Shown here in pieces: positions 1 through 64,000 of a DNA stretch of 64,000 nucleotides. The stretch spans positions 115,309,187 through 115,373,186 of the forward strand of contig CM063283.1 in assembly GCA_032173965.1 (NCBI GenBank), given 5' to 3'. The notes beneath the pieces were generated by a model. It was not told the DNA's origin. It saw only the letters and a program-made list of their open reading frames with translations, and did not search any database. Each line of letters opens with the position of its first letter. Position 1 is the first letter of the stretch. The translations under genes and the position numbers were made by a program. This stretch comes from Sitta carolinensis. Its lineage: Eukaryota > Chordata > Aves > Passeriformes > Sittidae.

Positions 1-1329
1 TGACGAAAGGAAGGACAAAGCATTCGGGATTGTTCCCCAATACAAAGGCTAAGAAAAGGCTTTTGCAAGGCAATAGTCCGTCCCTGTAGAGCATTAAGCA
101 CGGGCTCTGTGTTTGTGCACCTAGAGCACAACAGCTAACATTTAAAATCAAATAACCCCCAAACCTCTGTAGTTCCCAGGGCTGGGCTGGGAGAATTCCT
201 GACGCTGTGCTTGGGCAATTCAAGAACAAGGAAATAGAGAGAGTTAAATTGGATTTTGTAGTGACTTAGGGAGGTGGAATCCTGCCTCGGGAGCTCCAAG
301 CACGATTCTTGGTGTATCACAGTTCTGTGAACATTTTGCCTGGAATATTCTCGTTCAGTGTCACTCACTGGAGACTCTTTCCCTGTGCCTTACAAACTTT
401 ATTATTTGGCTCCGTCTGCCTTTGGAAGCTGTGCAATGAATTAAACCCGGGGCTTGTGATTCCTGGGGGAAGGCAGTGGGACTTGCTGGTGTCTGTGGTA
501 CCTTTAATTTAATTTATGACCTCTCTCCTGGGTAAAGGACTGGTTTCTCCATCAGCACCTCCCGTAAAGGTCGCGGTCTGGGCTGAATTTTTCTCTCTGA
601 CATTTGTCCGCATGCAGCACATAGGGAGAAATTAAGATTGCAGAAGTGACCTGTGATAACGTTTCTGAAATAAATCAAAACTAATCTGCCACGAAATATT
701 GCTGAGGAACTGCTCGAAATGTCAGTGTGCCAGTGAGATGAATAATTGGCTTTTATTGAATGTGCTGCTCTGCTGAAGCGTCCTCCAAGGAATTGTCAGT
801 GGATAAAGTCTGTCCTGAAATCTTCCTTTGCCATTTACTGCCGAGAATGTTTGCACTCTTAAAAGCTTCTAGACCGACCACAGCATTCAGACTGAAATAT
901 ATTTATTAGGCATGAAAAGGAGCTGAACAACTACATTTTTGTATATTTATTTATTACATATTTATCATTAGGGAGTTATTAATTGCTTAGTTCTATCTTA
1001 TATATTTGATTATAATTTATTATATATTTCTTTATATCTGTTTAGAAATAAATGCAAATATGAATATAAAATATATAACAAAATATTTTTTAGGGCATTT
1101 GTATGACACTTTTACTCCTGCCCTGAGTAGTTGTTCAAAAGGACCTACCCAAGTAGTTCGTAGTTGTGCTGAGACCTACTCAAGGCAGGATTATTTCCTA
1201 TCTGTGGGTGCTTTCGAGATGAAATCTCGACTCTGCTGGAACAGGTGGGGACAATTCCCAGGGGGGGTTGGGATTCGTTATCCCTATTTAATCCAGATGT
1301 GACCGCTGCGTCCATCCAGTGGCGCCGTG

Positions 1330-1330
<1 letters not shown>
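1..1330. other. Left flank, no gene recognised
   Basis: Short chance reading frames only. The stretch 900-1100 is very AT-rich. In mammals the gene SON shares a promoter with GART, but no SON-like reading frame is seen upstream of exon 1 here. Confidence 0.5.
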
Positions 1331-27009
<25,679 letters not shown>

Positions 27010-27825
27010 GGGGCTCGGGACAGGGCTGTGAGGGGCCGGGGCAGGGCTGTGAGGGGCTCCGGACAGGGCTGTGGAGGGGCTCGGACAGGGCTGTGAGGGG
27101 CTCGGGACAGGGCTGTGAGGGGCCGGGGCAGGGCTGTGGGGGGCCGGGACAGGGCTGTGAGGGGCCGGGGCAGGGCCGTGAGGGGCCGGGGCAGGCCGTG
27201 AGGGGCCGGGGCAGGGCCGTGAGGGGCTCCGGGCAGGGCGTGAGGGGCCGGGACAGGGCCGTGAGGGGCCGGGGCAGGGCCGTGAGGGGCCGGGCAGGGC
27301 CGTGAGGGGCTCCGGGCAGGGCCGTGAGGGGCCGGGACAGGGCCGTGAGGGGCCGGGGCAGGGCCGTGAGGGGCCGGGCAGGGCCGTGAGGGGCCGGGGC
27401 AGGGCCGTGAGGGGCCGGGGCAGGGCCGTGAGGGGCCGGGGCAGGGCCGTGAGGGGCCGGGGCAGGGCCGTGAGGGGCCGGGACAGGGCCGTGAGGGGCT
27501 CCGGGCAGGGCCGTGAGGGGCCGGGGCAGGGCTGTGAGGGGCTCCGGGCAGGGCTGTGAGGGGCCGGGGCAGGGCCGTGAGGGGCTCCGGGCAGGGCTGT
27601 GAGGGGCCGGGCAGGGCCGTGAGGGGCTCCGGGCAGGGCCGTGAGGGGCTCCGGACAGGGCTGTGAGGGGTCCGGACAGGGCTGTGAGGGGCTCCGGGCA
27701 GGGCTGTGAGGGGCTCCGGGCAGGCTGTGAGGGGCTCCGGGCAGGGCCGTGAGGGGCTCCGGGCAGGGCTGTGAGGGGCTCCGGACAGGGCTGTGAGGGG
27801 CCGGGACAGGGCCGTGAGGGGCTCC

Positions 27826-28300
27826 CATTCCTTCTGGCATGGGGCCGTACTGGGATTCTGCTCTCATTCCCTCTGGCAGTGGGATTTTGTTAAGATTCTG
27901 TTCCCATTCCCTCTGGCAGTGGGATTTTGTTAAGATTCTGTTCCCATTCCCTCTGGCAGTGGGATTTTGTTAAGATTCTGCTCCCATTCCCTGTGGCATG
28001 AGGCTGTGCTGGGATTCTGCTCCCGTTCCCTCTGGCATGGGGCTGTGCTGGGATTCTGCTCCCATTCCCTGTGGGGCTGTGCTGGGATTCTGCTCCCATT
28101 CCCTGTGGGGCTGTGCTGGGATTCTGCTCCCATTCCCTGTGGGGCTGTGCTGGGATTCTGCTCCCATTCCCTCTGGCAGTGGGATTTTGTTAAGATTCTG
28201 CTCCCGTTTCCTCTGGCAGTGGGATTTTTTATCCTTTGATGCCGCTGTGAGGGGCTCCGGGCAGGGCCATGAGGGGCTCCCGTTCCCTCTGGCATGCGGC
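27826..28300 (+). repeat. 39-bp minisatellite, second array
   Basis: About 11 copies of the GGGATTCTGCTCCCATTCCC-containing unit, with a GGGATTTTGTTAAGATTCTG variant, capped by a piece of the 21-bp repeat near 28240-28280. Confidence 0.9.
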
Positions 28301-28900
28301 TAAAACAAAGAAATTAAGAATTAAGAATAAATTATAAAATTACCTAAAAGAAGGGGCTACAAAACCCGTGTAAAATACTAACTGCTCCCATAATAGCAAG
28401 AAGAGAACAAAGACTATAGGATGAGCTAAAAAGCTAAAATGCGTAAACAAAATACAAACCTAAATGCACCATAAAATGAGAGACTTCCTTAGATTCTTTT
28501 AGACCTCAAAGCCAGAAGAAATGGAAAGAGGGGGGTCAAAAGAACTAAAAAAAGCATGTGCAAGAAGACAAGGTAAAAAGTTCAACCTAAGAAAAAATGC
28601 TAACTTCAACCCCAAAGACCCCCAGAAGACCACCAGAGTGACCAACAAGGAACAGTGCACAGCTGCAAATAGGCGTAAAACTCATTTTAATACGAAGCGA
28701 GGACAGGCGGGGTTAGCAAATGAATATGTATTAAGCGTACTGTGTAACTTTAAATCGTAGAGAATAAAAAGAAAAAAACAAGTCTGCAAAGTGTGCATGC
28801 CTTTAGAAGAAATATCCCCAATGCACCTCAGCGCTAAATAAATTCATACCTACTCTTATAACTACTCTGCGAGTTATAGGGGTCCTTTTATTCCACATAT
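28300..28900. other. AT-rich segment splitting the 39-bp arrays
   Basis: About 600 bp without repeat structure between two arrays of the same unit. Begins AAAACAAAGAAATTAAG and ends TTCCACATATCA. The minus strand starts TGATATGTGGAATAAAAGG, which resembles an LTR terminus. A 79-codon plus-strand frame (28521-28760) has no recognisable motif. Probably an inserted element, type unknown. Confidence 0.45.
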
Positions 28901-29425
28901 CAGGGCTGTGCTGGGATTCTGCTCCCATTCCCTCTGAGGCTCTGCTGGGATTCTGCTCCCATTCCATGTGGGGCTGTGCTGGGATTCTGCTCCCATTCCC
29001 TCTGGGGCTGTGCTGGGATTCTGTTCCCATTCCTTCTGGCATGGGGCTGTGCTGGGATTCTGCTCCCATTCCCTCTGGGGCTGTGCTGGGATTCTGTTCC
29101 CATTCCCTCTGGCATGGGGCTGTGCTGGGATTCTGCTCCCATTCCCTCTGGGGCTGTGCTGGGATTCTGTTCCCATTCCCTCTGGCATGGGGCTGTGCTG
29201 GGATTCTGTTCCCATTCCCTCTGGCATGGGGCTGTGCTGGGATTCTGCTCCCATTCCCTCTGGGGCTGTGCTGGGATTCTGTTCCCATTCCCTCTGGCAT
29301 GGGGCTGTGCTGGGATTCTGCTCCCATTCCCCTCTGGCAGTGGGCTGTGCTGGGGTTCTGCTCCCGTTGCATCTGGCATTGGGGATTTTTTATCCTTTAA
29401 TGCCGGCGGACGGTGAGGGGCTCCG
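28900..29425 (+). repeat. 39-bp minisatellite, third array
   Basis: About 13 copies of the GGGCTGTGCTGGGATTCTGC unit, ending at 29402 with GCCGGCGGACGGTGAGGGG, which is identical to the start of the 21-bp array in the last exon of the left copy (26914 on). Confidence 0.9.
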
Positions 29426-30205
29426 CACGGTCTGCCTTGAGAAACAAGGCTCGCACTTACCCTTTTTATAGTTTAATAACTATAAAATATTATAGTTTAA
29501 TAACGCATAAAATGGATGGTATCCAGCCCCAACTGTCAGAAGCGCCCCGTTAGCTTGAAACTGTCCTTATGTACTTTTTCATTACATTGGTTAAATGCAT
29601 ATTTATGAGGGTCATACGTATTCAAACATTCCTGTGAGTTTACATTGTCCGGGAATTTCTTTTGCTTGGCTTAACCTTTTGACTTCTGTAGATGAAATCA
29701 ATTTATTTTATTTCTTCTCGAGACTGTTGTGTTTGACACTTCCTGATAACTGGAGAGTCAGTAGTCAATTTTTCTCTTGGTGTCCTCCTTCTTTTCAATG
29801 TTTCCATTCAGATAGATAATGGTGATTTAATACACTTGTAGAATATCCTGTTTCACAGAACTATCTGAGTTATTCTTACCATTGTCAGTTAGTTATAAAA
29901 GCATTAACTACTCCTGCAACCATTAATGCACAGCACGTAGTCTTTATTTCAATATTTTGCAATGCCTAAACTGTATTGTATTTATCACACTAAAATACAT
30001 AAGTTATACATGGCCAGAGTATTGGCCACAAAAGTGCCATTTCTGTGCAGAAATCTGGATTTGTCTCTTGCAGTCTGACTGAAGCAAGGAATTTTTCACA
30101 ATCTAGAAGAAACAGGAAAAACTGTGCCCAGGAATGTTATCAAATGTTGAGTATGGATAATTTTTATGGTCAACACATGGCTTAAGTTTGTGTTTGGCGT
30201 GTGCC
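29425..30205. other. AT-rich intergenic DNA, possible LTR remnants
   Basis: Contains a near-palindrome of TATAGTTTAATAACTATAAA type at 29470-29505; on the minus strand this gives ACTATAAAAAGGGTAAG. No gene recognised. Confidence 0.4.
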
Positions 30206-30206
30206 A

Positions 30207-30447
30207 GCACCCAGGGAATGGCTGCAGAGTGGGATTGGCTGGGATTGGGGCAGGAATTGTTCCCTGGAGGGGCTGGAATTGCCAGAGAAGCTGTGGCTGC
30301 CCCTGGATCCCTGGCAGTGCCCCAGGCCAGGCTGGACACTGGGGCTGGAGCAGCCTGGGGCAGGGGCAGGGGGCCCTGCCAGGGCAGGGGGGCTCTGGGG
30401 GGGCTCTGAGCTCCCTCCCATCCCAAACCATTCCAGGATTTCATCCC
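30207..30447 (+). mobile_element. CR1 LINE 3' end
   Basis: Common CR1 tail, nearly the consensus of the other copies in the window, ending CCATTCCAGGATTTCATC. Confidence 0.8.
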
Positions 30448-30449
30448 TC

Positions 30450-31554
30450 CAACTCTTTATTTCCTCTGCCTTCCCTGGCTGGAGCTGTGTGATGTCCCCA
30501 TGGCCCCCACACAGGTACAGCCCTTCCCTCCTCCCCCCTACAGCCCTGGGAAATCAATTCCAAGGAAAGAGTTGTAGACTGAATTTTATTTTATTTTTTT
30601 TTAAACTTTATTAGGCTTTATTTCAAATCCCAAAGGAGATTATGCCGACATGGGAGTACCATCAGGACATCAGAGCCCAGAATAAAATCAGCTTTCTCTG
30701 TGTTAAAGGGGAGCTCTAAACCACCTCAGCTGCTTTGTGTGTGGGAAACCTGATCTTTCCAGGAAGAACATTAGAATGGTTTCATCACTACACTATTAAA
30801 AGAACCACAAGTCTCGAGCTGTACAAAAACCCCAGTTATTTTCCAAATGTTCATAATTCCTGGGTGTCCCTCAGTGGTATTCCAGGTGAAAACACTGGCC
30901 CAAGAACAAAGGCACTTCAGAATTCCTGAGGAATGTTTCTCAAGCCCAGGACATGGTTTGTGTCAGGTCTTTCTGCTCATGTAAAAAAGTAAAACCGAAA
31001 TCTGAGGGGAATTCATGGGAATCCACAGGGGAATGCTGAGGAAAAAAGGAGCAGCGAACACCAAATCCTGCTGACACCTGATGGACAGCAGGGTCAGGTT
31101 TGGAAACGACAGGATGTGTCAAGGGGCTGGGCTGGGCAAGATCCACCACCATCAAACCAGGAAGCAAATGGAGAAAAATCCAATAATTGGTGTTTTGGGA
31201 GGCCAGTTTTTCCTGGTTTAATGAGGTTTTTAGAGTGGGGAGTTCTGCCTTTGTCTGTCTCTTCCATTGTAGTTTCCCTCAGCAACACTTCCCAGCACAA
31301 GGAGGGAACAGCCCCGAGTGCACCCCGGGGCTGCTCAGAGCCACCTGGCTGGATTGGGGCTGTTAGGAAAGCGACTGAGAACCAAAACATTGGCCAAGGA
31401 AGCGATTAAAATTAGGAAGCACTTACAGGAGCCATTGCTGCACGCTCTGGGAACAGCCCTGAAATTCCCAGGGGTGGCTTTGGTGGGATTTGAATCTTTA
31501 ACCCTGCGAGGCAGGGGCAGCTCAGCTCCCCCCAGCTGCCCCAGCCAAGGCCAC
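30450..31554. other. Intergenic DNA between the two GART 3' ends
   Basis: A T run (about 30588-30612) and chance frames only. No DNAJC28 or other gene is seen, although DNAJC28 lies past the GART 3' end in mammals. Confidence 0.45.
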
Positions 31555-32020
31555 TGTTATAAATGCATATTTCACAAATGTTGGAATGAATGTTGTAGTA
31601 TGGTGGGTTTTTTTCTGTAGTTTGTAGTGTGTTTTAACTGCCTGAATAGGTGTAGAATGGGGTTGTTGTTGAAGTTTAGAATTTAGGTGTAGTGTGTGAA
31701 TAGATAACTTCCAGAAGAGGCCCAAGTGACTCTCAGCATTCACTGCCTGTGAAAAAGAGACCAAAGCCCAAATCAAAAGATGGTAAGAACCGAATAAAAG
31801 TGGAAATTGCGCTTGACAGACCCAAGGAGTGGCCATGCAGAACAGCTCCTGGAAAAGTTTGAATATGCATAAAGAACAGTATAAAAAGGGGTGGTTCCAA
31901 GACACCAGCGTGCTCTTGGCACCGGGCCCGCCTTATCAACCTTGGCTTTATTTATTACGTCTCTTATCGTCTTTATTAAACATTTTTCAATTCTACCAGG
32001 AAAGCCAAGCCCGTTTTTCA
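31555..32020 (+). mobile_element. Solo LTR-like element abutting the GART stop codon
   Basis: About 466 bp with TG...CA ends and a TATA-like GTATAAAAAGG near 31880. It is homologous over most of its length, in reverse, to 1758-2221. No target duplication could be recognised and no coding region is attached. Confidence 0.7.
31947..31977 (-). promoter_or_regulatory. GART: Candidate polyadenylation signals of intact GART, inside an antisense LTR
   Basis: Three AATAAA hexamers on the minus strand (31977-31972, 31956-31951, 31952-31947) lie 65-95 nt past the stop codon. All are within the antisense LTR, so the LTR probably provides the 3' end of the full-length mRNA, unless a more distal site is used. 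Confidence 0.45.
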
Positions 32021-32041
32021 CGTCACCGAGCCCGCCCCGGG

Positions 32042-58487
<26,446 letters not shown>

Positions 58488-58714
58488 TTAGCTGGGGAAG
58501 GTGGGCAAAGCAAGAGCTTCAGGGGCCAGGAAGGGCTGGAGAATTTCATCTGATGGGATGCATGCTAAACCTCCAAGGGTGAACTGGTGCAGAGCACGGC
58601 AGGAAGCTGTCAGGAAAACCGTCCTGGGTTTGACTGGAAACTGCTCCCACTTACAGAGAAATGTGGGCTAGAGGAAACACCCTGAGGAGTGAGCAGGCTG
58701 GGATTTGCAGCCTA

Positions 58715-58862
58715 GAGGATCCAGAAGGGTTTGGGTTGGAAGGGACCTCAAAGCCCAGCCAGTGCCACCCCTGCCATGGGCAGGGACACCTCCCACTGCC
58801 CCAGGCTGCTCCCAGCCCCAGTGTCCAGCCTGGCCTGGGACAGGGATGGGCAGTCCACAGCC
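58715..58862 (-). mobile_element. CR1 LINE 3' end, reverse
   Basis: AAGGGTTTGGGTTGGAAGGG, CCACCCCTGCCATGGGCAGG and CAGTGTCCAGCCTGGCCTGG, upstream of the intact GART coding start. Confidence 0.75.
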
Positions 58863-59412
58863 TGTCAGAGCAACAACTCCTTGGAGAAGCCAAACCTGCA
58901 AAGGTCAAAGCCCTTCTGATGCACCCACAGTATGGACACAGTGTTTGGAGCTGGCTGGGGCCATTCAAGAGATTTTAGAGGCAATGACTGAAAAGCTCTG
59001 GGCACCTGAAAGGACAGGCTCCGAGCAGTGAGACAAGGACATATCTTCCAGCTCTGGCTTTGCCTGGAGAGAACAACCACGAGGCCAGCAACAGGAATTA
59101 ATAAAGGAGTTCACTCCAAGTGCTGTGGGGTGTCCACTGCCCCTTTCCAGCAAGGTTTGGACACTCTGCTGGGCACTGGGGGTGTGTGCAGGGGTGAGCA
59201 CGTCATGCCCTGGGTGTGCACACACGGCTTACGCACGTGGGGCTCACGGCAAAGGTACAGCGTGTCCTCTGATCCGAGCAGCTCTGGGAGCCCCTGCTCC
59301 CTGAGAGTCACTGCTCTGTGTACTCTCCACATATTTACTGATGACAAAATCCACTAGAATTCAGAAAACAGGACAGGAAGGAAGGAAGGACATAATTTAA
59401 AAACTAATTAGA

Positions 59413-59592
59413 TAGCACAGAATCACAGAATCACTGAATTTTTAGGTTGGAAGAGACCTTCAAGATCATCTTCAATCACCGCAACTAGATCATGGCACCA
59501 AGTGCCACATCCAGTCTTCTTTTAAACACATCCAGGGATGATGACTCCACCACCTCCCTAGGCAGACCATTCCAGTATTTTATCACATATGT
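59413..59592 (-). mobile_element. CR1 fragment, reverse
   Basis: ATCACAGAATCACTGAATTT to GACTCCACCACCTCCCTAGG, the classical 'facts in reverse' tail order. It is the uninterrupted counterpart of 22588-23215. Confidence 0.75.
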
Positions 59593-59599
59593 CCTTATT

Positions 59600-59985
59600 T
59601 GGAGCTAAAATAATAGTTTGGGTTGGGTTGGGTGGGGAGCATCCCACCCAGAGCCCCCCTGCCCTGGCAGGGCCCCCTGCCCCTGCCCCAGGCTGCTCCA
59701 GCCCCAGTGTCCAGCCTGGCCTGGGGCACTGCCAGGGAGCCAGGGGCAGCCACAGCTGCTCTGGCAATTCCAGCCCCTCCCAGGCAACAATTCCTGCCCC
59801 CAATCCCAGCCAATCCCACTCTGCAGCCATTCCCTGTGCCCTGTCCCTCCCTGCCTTGTCCCCAGTCCCTCCCCAGCTCTCCTGGAGCCCTCCAGGCCCT
59901 GCCAGGGGCTCTGAGCTCTCCCTGCAGCTTCTCCTCTCCAGCTGAGCCTCCCAGCTCTCCCAGGCTGGCTCCAGAGCTGCAGGGA
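59600..59985 (-). mobile_element. CR1 LINE 3' end, reverse
   Basis: Full tail from TTTGGGTTGGGTTGGGTGGG to CTGGCTCCAGAGCTGCAGGG, directly after the previous CR1. Confidence 0.8.
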
Positions 59986-60213
59986 TCTCCTCCTGTTCTC
60001 CCAGTGCTGGGGGAGGAACAGAGCCCAGAGCAGAGTTCAGGACAGGAGGAGCCAGGAGTGTCCCTGATGGAATCCCAGCACACACAACACAAGCAGGGTC
60101 ACCCTCCTCACACAGCCCATCACTGACCCACACGTGTCCAGTGCCCCAGGAGAGCCCAGAGCCCTCCCTCTGCAGGAGGCCAAGATGACAACACAAAATA
60201 TATCTTAGAAAAG

Positions 60214-60260
60214 AGAAAAAAAAAAAAAAAACAAAAAAAAAAAAAAAAAAAAAAAAAAAC
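60214..60260 (+). repeat. A-rich tract
   Basis: About 40 A residues broken by two C residues. Confidence 0.85.
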
Positions 60261-60299
60261 AAGCTCCAGGAGATTTCTAAGGGAAAAGCAAAAATGATC

Positions 60300-61500
60300 C
60301 AAAGCAGATTTTCAGATAAGGCAGGGATGTGCCTTTTCCTCACATCAGCTGCTACTGCTTGACTTGAATAAAGCTGCCCTGATGAGGCAAAATATCTGGA
60401 TAAAACTAGGTAAAACTAGGTAAAACTTTCTAACAAAATAAAGTCAAAATAAATGTGGATAGAAGGATAAAATACAGAGAATTAACACTGAGTCATTCAC
60501 TATCCACTAAATACACCAGAGCTAACATTTAATGGTAGTTTCATGCTGGAGAGACAAGAGGTTTCTAACCCAGTGTTGGGCCAAATACAGCTATTGCAAA
60601 GTTACAGACATGTTTTAATTATAAAACTCTATGATTCCTTGCAATAAAAAAGCTCAGGTTAGGCTAAAAATGATCAGTTATGGTTTAGACATTTGGGAAA
60701 GCACATTATGCTCAACTCTTTAATATTACAACTCAAGCAAGAAGAAAAAATAAAAGAATGAGGGATACAACAAAGGGGAGAATTAGATAAAGACAGCAAT
60801 ATAATAGTAAGGTAAAAGAACATTTATCACACAGCAGTCTCTTGAAGTTAAATGGGCATTGCCAGTGGTGTCCAGAGCCAATGGTCACTAAACATTTTTT
60901 TTAAGAAAAACTGTATCAATAATAACTTGAACTACACACAACATGATTTCCGGAAAAAATATTTAAAACTTTTAACTTTTAAAATGTCAAAAAACCCTTT
61001 AAATTTAGAACCATTAACAGTAGGATGCTTTAAACCCAAGAGAGCCCCTACTCACTGTGTGCTGTGTGTCCCAGGCTGAGCAGAGCAGGACTCAGGAGCT
61101 CAGAGGCACGAAGAGAGCAGAGGTTGGCAGCCCCTGGTTAAAATGTCCCTGTCCCAACATTCCCGCCCCACTGATGACCCTGCAGGCAGCCAATGGACAG
61201 GAACTCCAGCCATTCCAGCTGGGAACAGGGCACAGAAGCTTCCCTACAAGTGCTCTAGGAGTGAGAGGCAAAAGCTTTGCAGGAGCAGCTCATCCTGTTG
61301 TTTCTAAACAGCAAAATAAATTCTCTCCCATCCCAGGTGTTTGGGTTTTTTTAGTTGAAAAATGTTCATTAATCAGCTTGTGAACATTCTCTTTATATCT
61401 AAAAGTCAGGATTTTTTTGCAATGAATAAATATTAGCTTTGCAATAAATAAAAATTAGTGCATGTAATCGACAGTATGAAAAGTAAGGGGTATGATGCAA
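60300..61500. other. Right flank, AT-rich, no gene recognised
   Basis: Short frames only. No CpG-rich region that could be the promoter and non-coding first exon of the intact GART is seen here or up to 64000. Confidence 0.45.
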
Positions 61501-61722
61501 ATTATCATGGAATGGTTTGGGTTGGGAGGGACCTTAAAGCTCATCCGAGCCCAGCCCTGCCCCTGCCCCAGGCTGCTCCAGCCCCAGTGTCCAGGCTGGC
61601 CTGGGGCACTGCCAGGGATCCAGGGGCAGCCACAGCTGCTCTGGCAATTCCAGCCCAGCCCCTGCCCACCCTCCAGGCAACAATTCCTGCCCCCAATCCC
61701 AGCCAGCCCTGTCCTTCAGCTA
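61500..61722 (-). mobile_element. CR1 LINE 3' end, reverse
   Basis: ATCATGGAATGGTTTGGGTT to AACAATTCCTGCCCCCAATC. Confidence 0.78.
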
Positions 61723-61724
61723 AA

Positions 61725-63320
61725 GGCCTGTAAGAAATCCCCACTCCAATAAGCCCACACTGCTGATCAGCACAGCCTGAAGAGCCAGTGACTCTGTGGC
61801 CACCTCCAGGGACTCACCAGGACAGCAACTCCCTCCAAGAGTCACCTCCTTTTCTCCCCTGAGGTAACATATTCTAGTACTACAGTCAGCTGAAAGAATT
61901 CATCACATGCAGGACAAAGCTTTCTATGGGAGCAGTTAATAGAACAAGCCATGTCTGCTATTGTCAAGTGATATTTAATAAGTTCATATTAAAATGCAAG
62001 TGAAAATTAAGTTTCACACATTTGTTTTGAAGCTAAGTGTTATTTGTGCATCCCACTGCAGTATCCTAGCAACATTTATTTAGGAATGTGGCTTGAGAAG
62101 AACTTGTGGTGGCAGTGCCAGTTTAGGAGGCTCAGATGTAGCCATGGCAGCCTCTTTTTTACACTGACACTCACAGATGTCATGGAGGCCCCTCTGCTGC
62201 CCAGCAGGGCCTCACTTTAAAAATTAAGAGCCCAAGAGACAACATTCCTTTTTATTTTTGTCCCTTACCCAGCAGTCAAAAATTTGTTCTCAAAAGACCT
62301 AAAGTAAGTATCTACAAGGTAGATATTTACTCTGTGAGGATTATCACATGCCCAGGATTTTTGAAAGCAACATGTGAAATCCTTAAAGATTCCAAACCAC
62401 AGGATGTCATTACCTTCTGCAACCATTGTCTGCTTTGGTAAAGAAGAGGAGATGTTTCTTGAAAAGATGTTTGAAAATGAATATAAGGGACATTTCAGGA
62501 GAGGGTCTGTTGTTAGATCCTTATATGAAGTGAGAACAGGAAAGAAGAAACAAGTTAATCACGCTGTGTATCCAGAGGAGAGGAGGCAAGGACAGAGTGA
62601 AGACAAGGAGATTCCCAGAGCTTATCCCCAAGGATGCCAGGACAAAGTCAGCAGGGAGGGGCATCAGCCCAGAGACCTTTATCCTCACTGCAGGAAGGCA
62701 GCTGGGGCTCACCAACAACCCAGGGAGCTCTTCCTTGTGACCAGGGCCTGTGGAGCAGAGAAATTCAAGTGAGGGAGGCAAACCCCGCAGTCCTGAGAGC
62801 CTTCCCCATCCCAATTCCTGCACAGGGCTTGGGGAAGCTCCAACACAGGGAGCAGGGACAGGAGGCTGCTCAGGTGCTGTCCCTTCCCAGGGACAGGAGC
62901 CACTGACCTTCCCAAACTTACCTGTGCACACACCTGGAGGTTACACTCAGCTCCTTGGCTGCATTTATGAACAGAAATCTGTAAGAAAACATAAACTCCT
63001 GAAGCAGTTTATTGTCATGTGTGATGCAAGATATCTAAATATTTAATCTCAGCTGGGTGGAGTATTTTAATAAGACAGTGCCTTATCACCTCACCTCAAA
63101 CTACAGCAGGAAAGGTGCAACTACAATCAGATCTCTGCACTCCAGCACAAACAGCAAAGGCTCTGAATGAAGCTCACTGCTTCAGACTTAAGTTTTTTTA
63201 AAGTTAAGCTCCAGTGCTGTTGGTTTCCTTTGTGCTCCTCTGGATTCCCAACACTGGGATTCAGGAAAACTGATGCAGGCATTCAAGTTTATCTAGATCA
63301 AAGACATGGTCCCTGCCCAG
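61725..63320. other. Right flank, no gene recognised
   Basis: A 132-codon plus-strand frame (62374-62772) has no motif I recognise, and no supporting context. I treat it as chance. Confidence 0.4.
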
Positions 63321-63324
63321 GGTG

Positions 63325-63455
63325 TCTTAATTCAGGGCCAGGTTGGATGGGGCTTGGAGCTGCTCTGGTGGAGGTTGCTGGTTGTTCCAGCAAGGAGCTG
63401 GAACTGGATTAGCTCTGAGGTCCCTTCCAACCCAAAGCACCCCAGGATGCAATGA
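63325..63455 (+). mobile_element. CR1 LINE 3' end fragment
   Basis: GGCCAGGTTGGATGGGGCTT and GAGGTCCCTTCCAACCCAAA, ending in CACCCCAGGATGCAATGA. Confidence 0.7.
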
Positions 63456-63644
63456 ACTCCTACCATTCTTAGAGCTGAGTCTGAAAAATGGCCCAGCAGT
63501 GACAGCAGTTTCCCAAACACTACAGACCCAAGCCCAGTGTCACTGTAAGGTTCAAATCCACAACCCCCAGCCCCTGGAGAGGAGCTCTCATCACTTGGCT
63601 TTGGACTAAAGGACAAGGTTCATTCTTTTGCAGTCAGCAAGGAA

Positions 63645-63645
63645 G

Positions 63646-63676
<31 letters not shown>
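63645..63676 (+). repeat. A run
   Basis: About 30 A residues. The following sequence to 64000 shows nothing recognisable. Confidence 0.85.
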
Positions 63677-63678
<2 letters not shown>

Positions 63679-64000
63679 ATTCTCACAGGAGAAAAGAAAA
63701 AGCCCAAATTGGGAAGGCTGTGAAGTCCCCACCCCACTGAGGGCTGTGTGCTTCTGACCCCAGCAGAAGCTCAACCTGAGCTCTGACCTGAGCAGTTTAT
63801 GAGGCTCAGGGTTTTTTTTTCATAGACCTGCTATGGGATATAAAAAAAAAAGAAGGGATTGGAGAAGCCAGAACTTGCAACTTCCTCCTCCCAACTTCAA
63901 ACTTGAAACCTTCTCCTCTCAACTTGGATTCCCTCGTAGGATCTACCCTGCCATCAGCTCCCAAACTCACCCACAGCCAGGCTGTGTGGCCCCTTTGGGT

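Noticed and set aside
28521..28760. 79-codon basic frame in the AT-rich insert
   Set aside because: No motif, no start context and no homologue recognised; likely chance in A-rich DNA.
28900..29400. Regularly spaced repeats resembling a CRISPR array
   Set aside because: Head-to-tail minisatellite without unique spacers, in a vertebrate genome.
62374..62772. 132-codon frame in the right flank
   Set aside because: No domain or splice context recognised; composition fits non-coding DNA.

Overview
The window looks like bird nuclear DNA, most likely from a songbird-type genome. It is rich in CR1 LINE 3' ends and solo-LTR-like elements and carries many GC-rich minisatellites. Its one recognisable gene family is GART, the vertebrate trifunctional purine enzyme (GARS-AIRS-GARTfase), and the intact copy has 1003 codons, which to my memory equals the chicken protein.

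Layout: two complete-looking GART genes lie tail to tail. The left gene (+ strand, 1441-27009) and the right gene (- strand, 58448-32042) each have 21 coding exons with the same boundaries and phases. The right gene is intact: all exons are in frame, introns are GT-AG and catalytic motifs are present. The left gene is a strongly diverged paralogue. All 20 of its introns keep GT...AG ends and 20 of 21 exons keep frame and length, but exon 6 has lost a net 5 bp, and hallmark active-site motifs of all three enzyme domains have been replaced. If exon 6 were skipped, the rest would read as about 1011 codons. If it is included, the frame stops in exon 8. The normal stop codon is gone, so the C-terminus runs into a GC-rich minisatellite. 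Exon 1 is the exception: 144 of its 145 bases match the right copy, silent sites included, while introns and the other exons are much more diverged.

The 5-kb space between the genes (27.0-32.0 kb) holds a 21-bp GC minisatellite, two blocks of a 39-bp minisatellite split by an AT-rich segment, further AT-rich unclassified DNA, a CR1 copy and an LTR. That LTR ends about 22 bp past the stop codon of the intact gene and supplies the nearest antisense AATAAA signals. A related LTR in opposite orientation sits in intron 1 of the left gene. An inverted LTR pair (4.4-5.3 kb), a solo LTR with a 6-bp target duplication inside a CR1 (22.7-23.1 kb), several minisatellites and some 30 CR1 fragments fill the introns. 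The flanks (1-1330 and 58.5-64 kb) contain no gene I recognise.

Functionally the intact gene would supply steps 2, 3 and 5 of de novo purine synthesis, plus a GARS-only short form by reading through the exon-10 donor. The left gene is either a decaying duplicate or a non-catalytic paralogue. Its preserved reading frames argue that it was under coding selection for much of its life.
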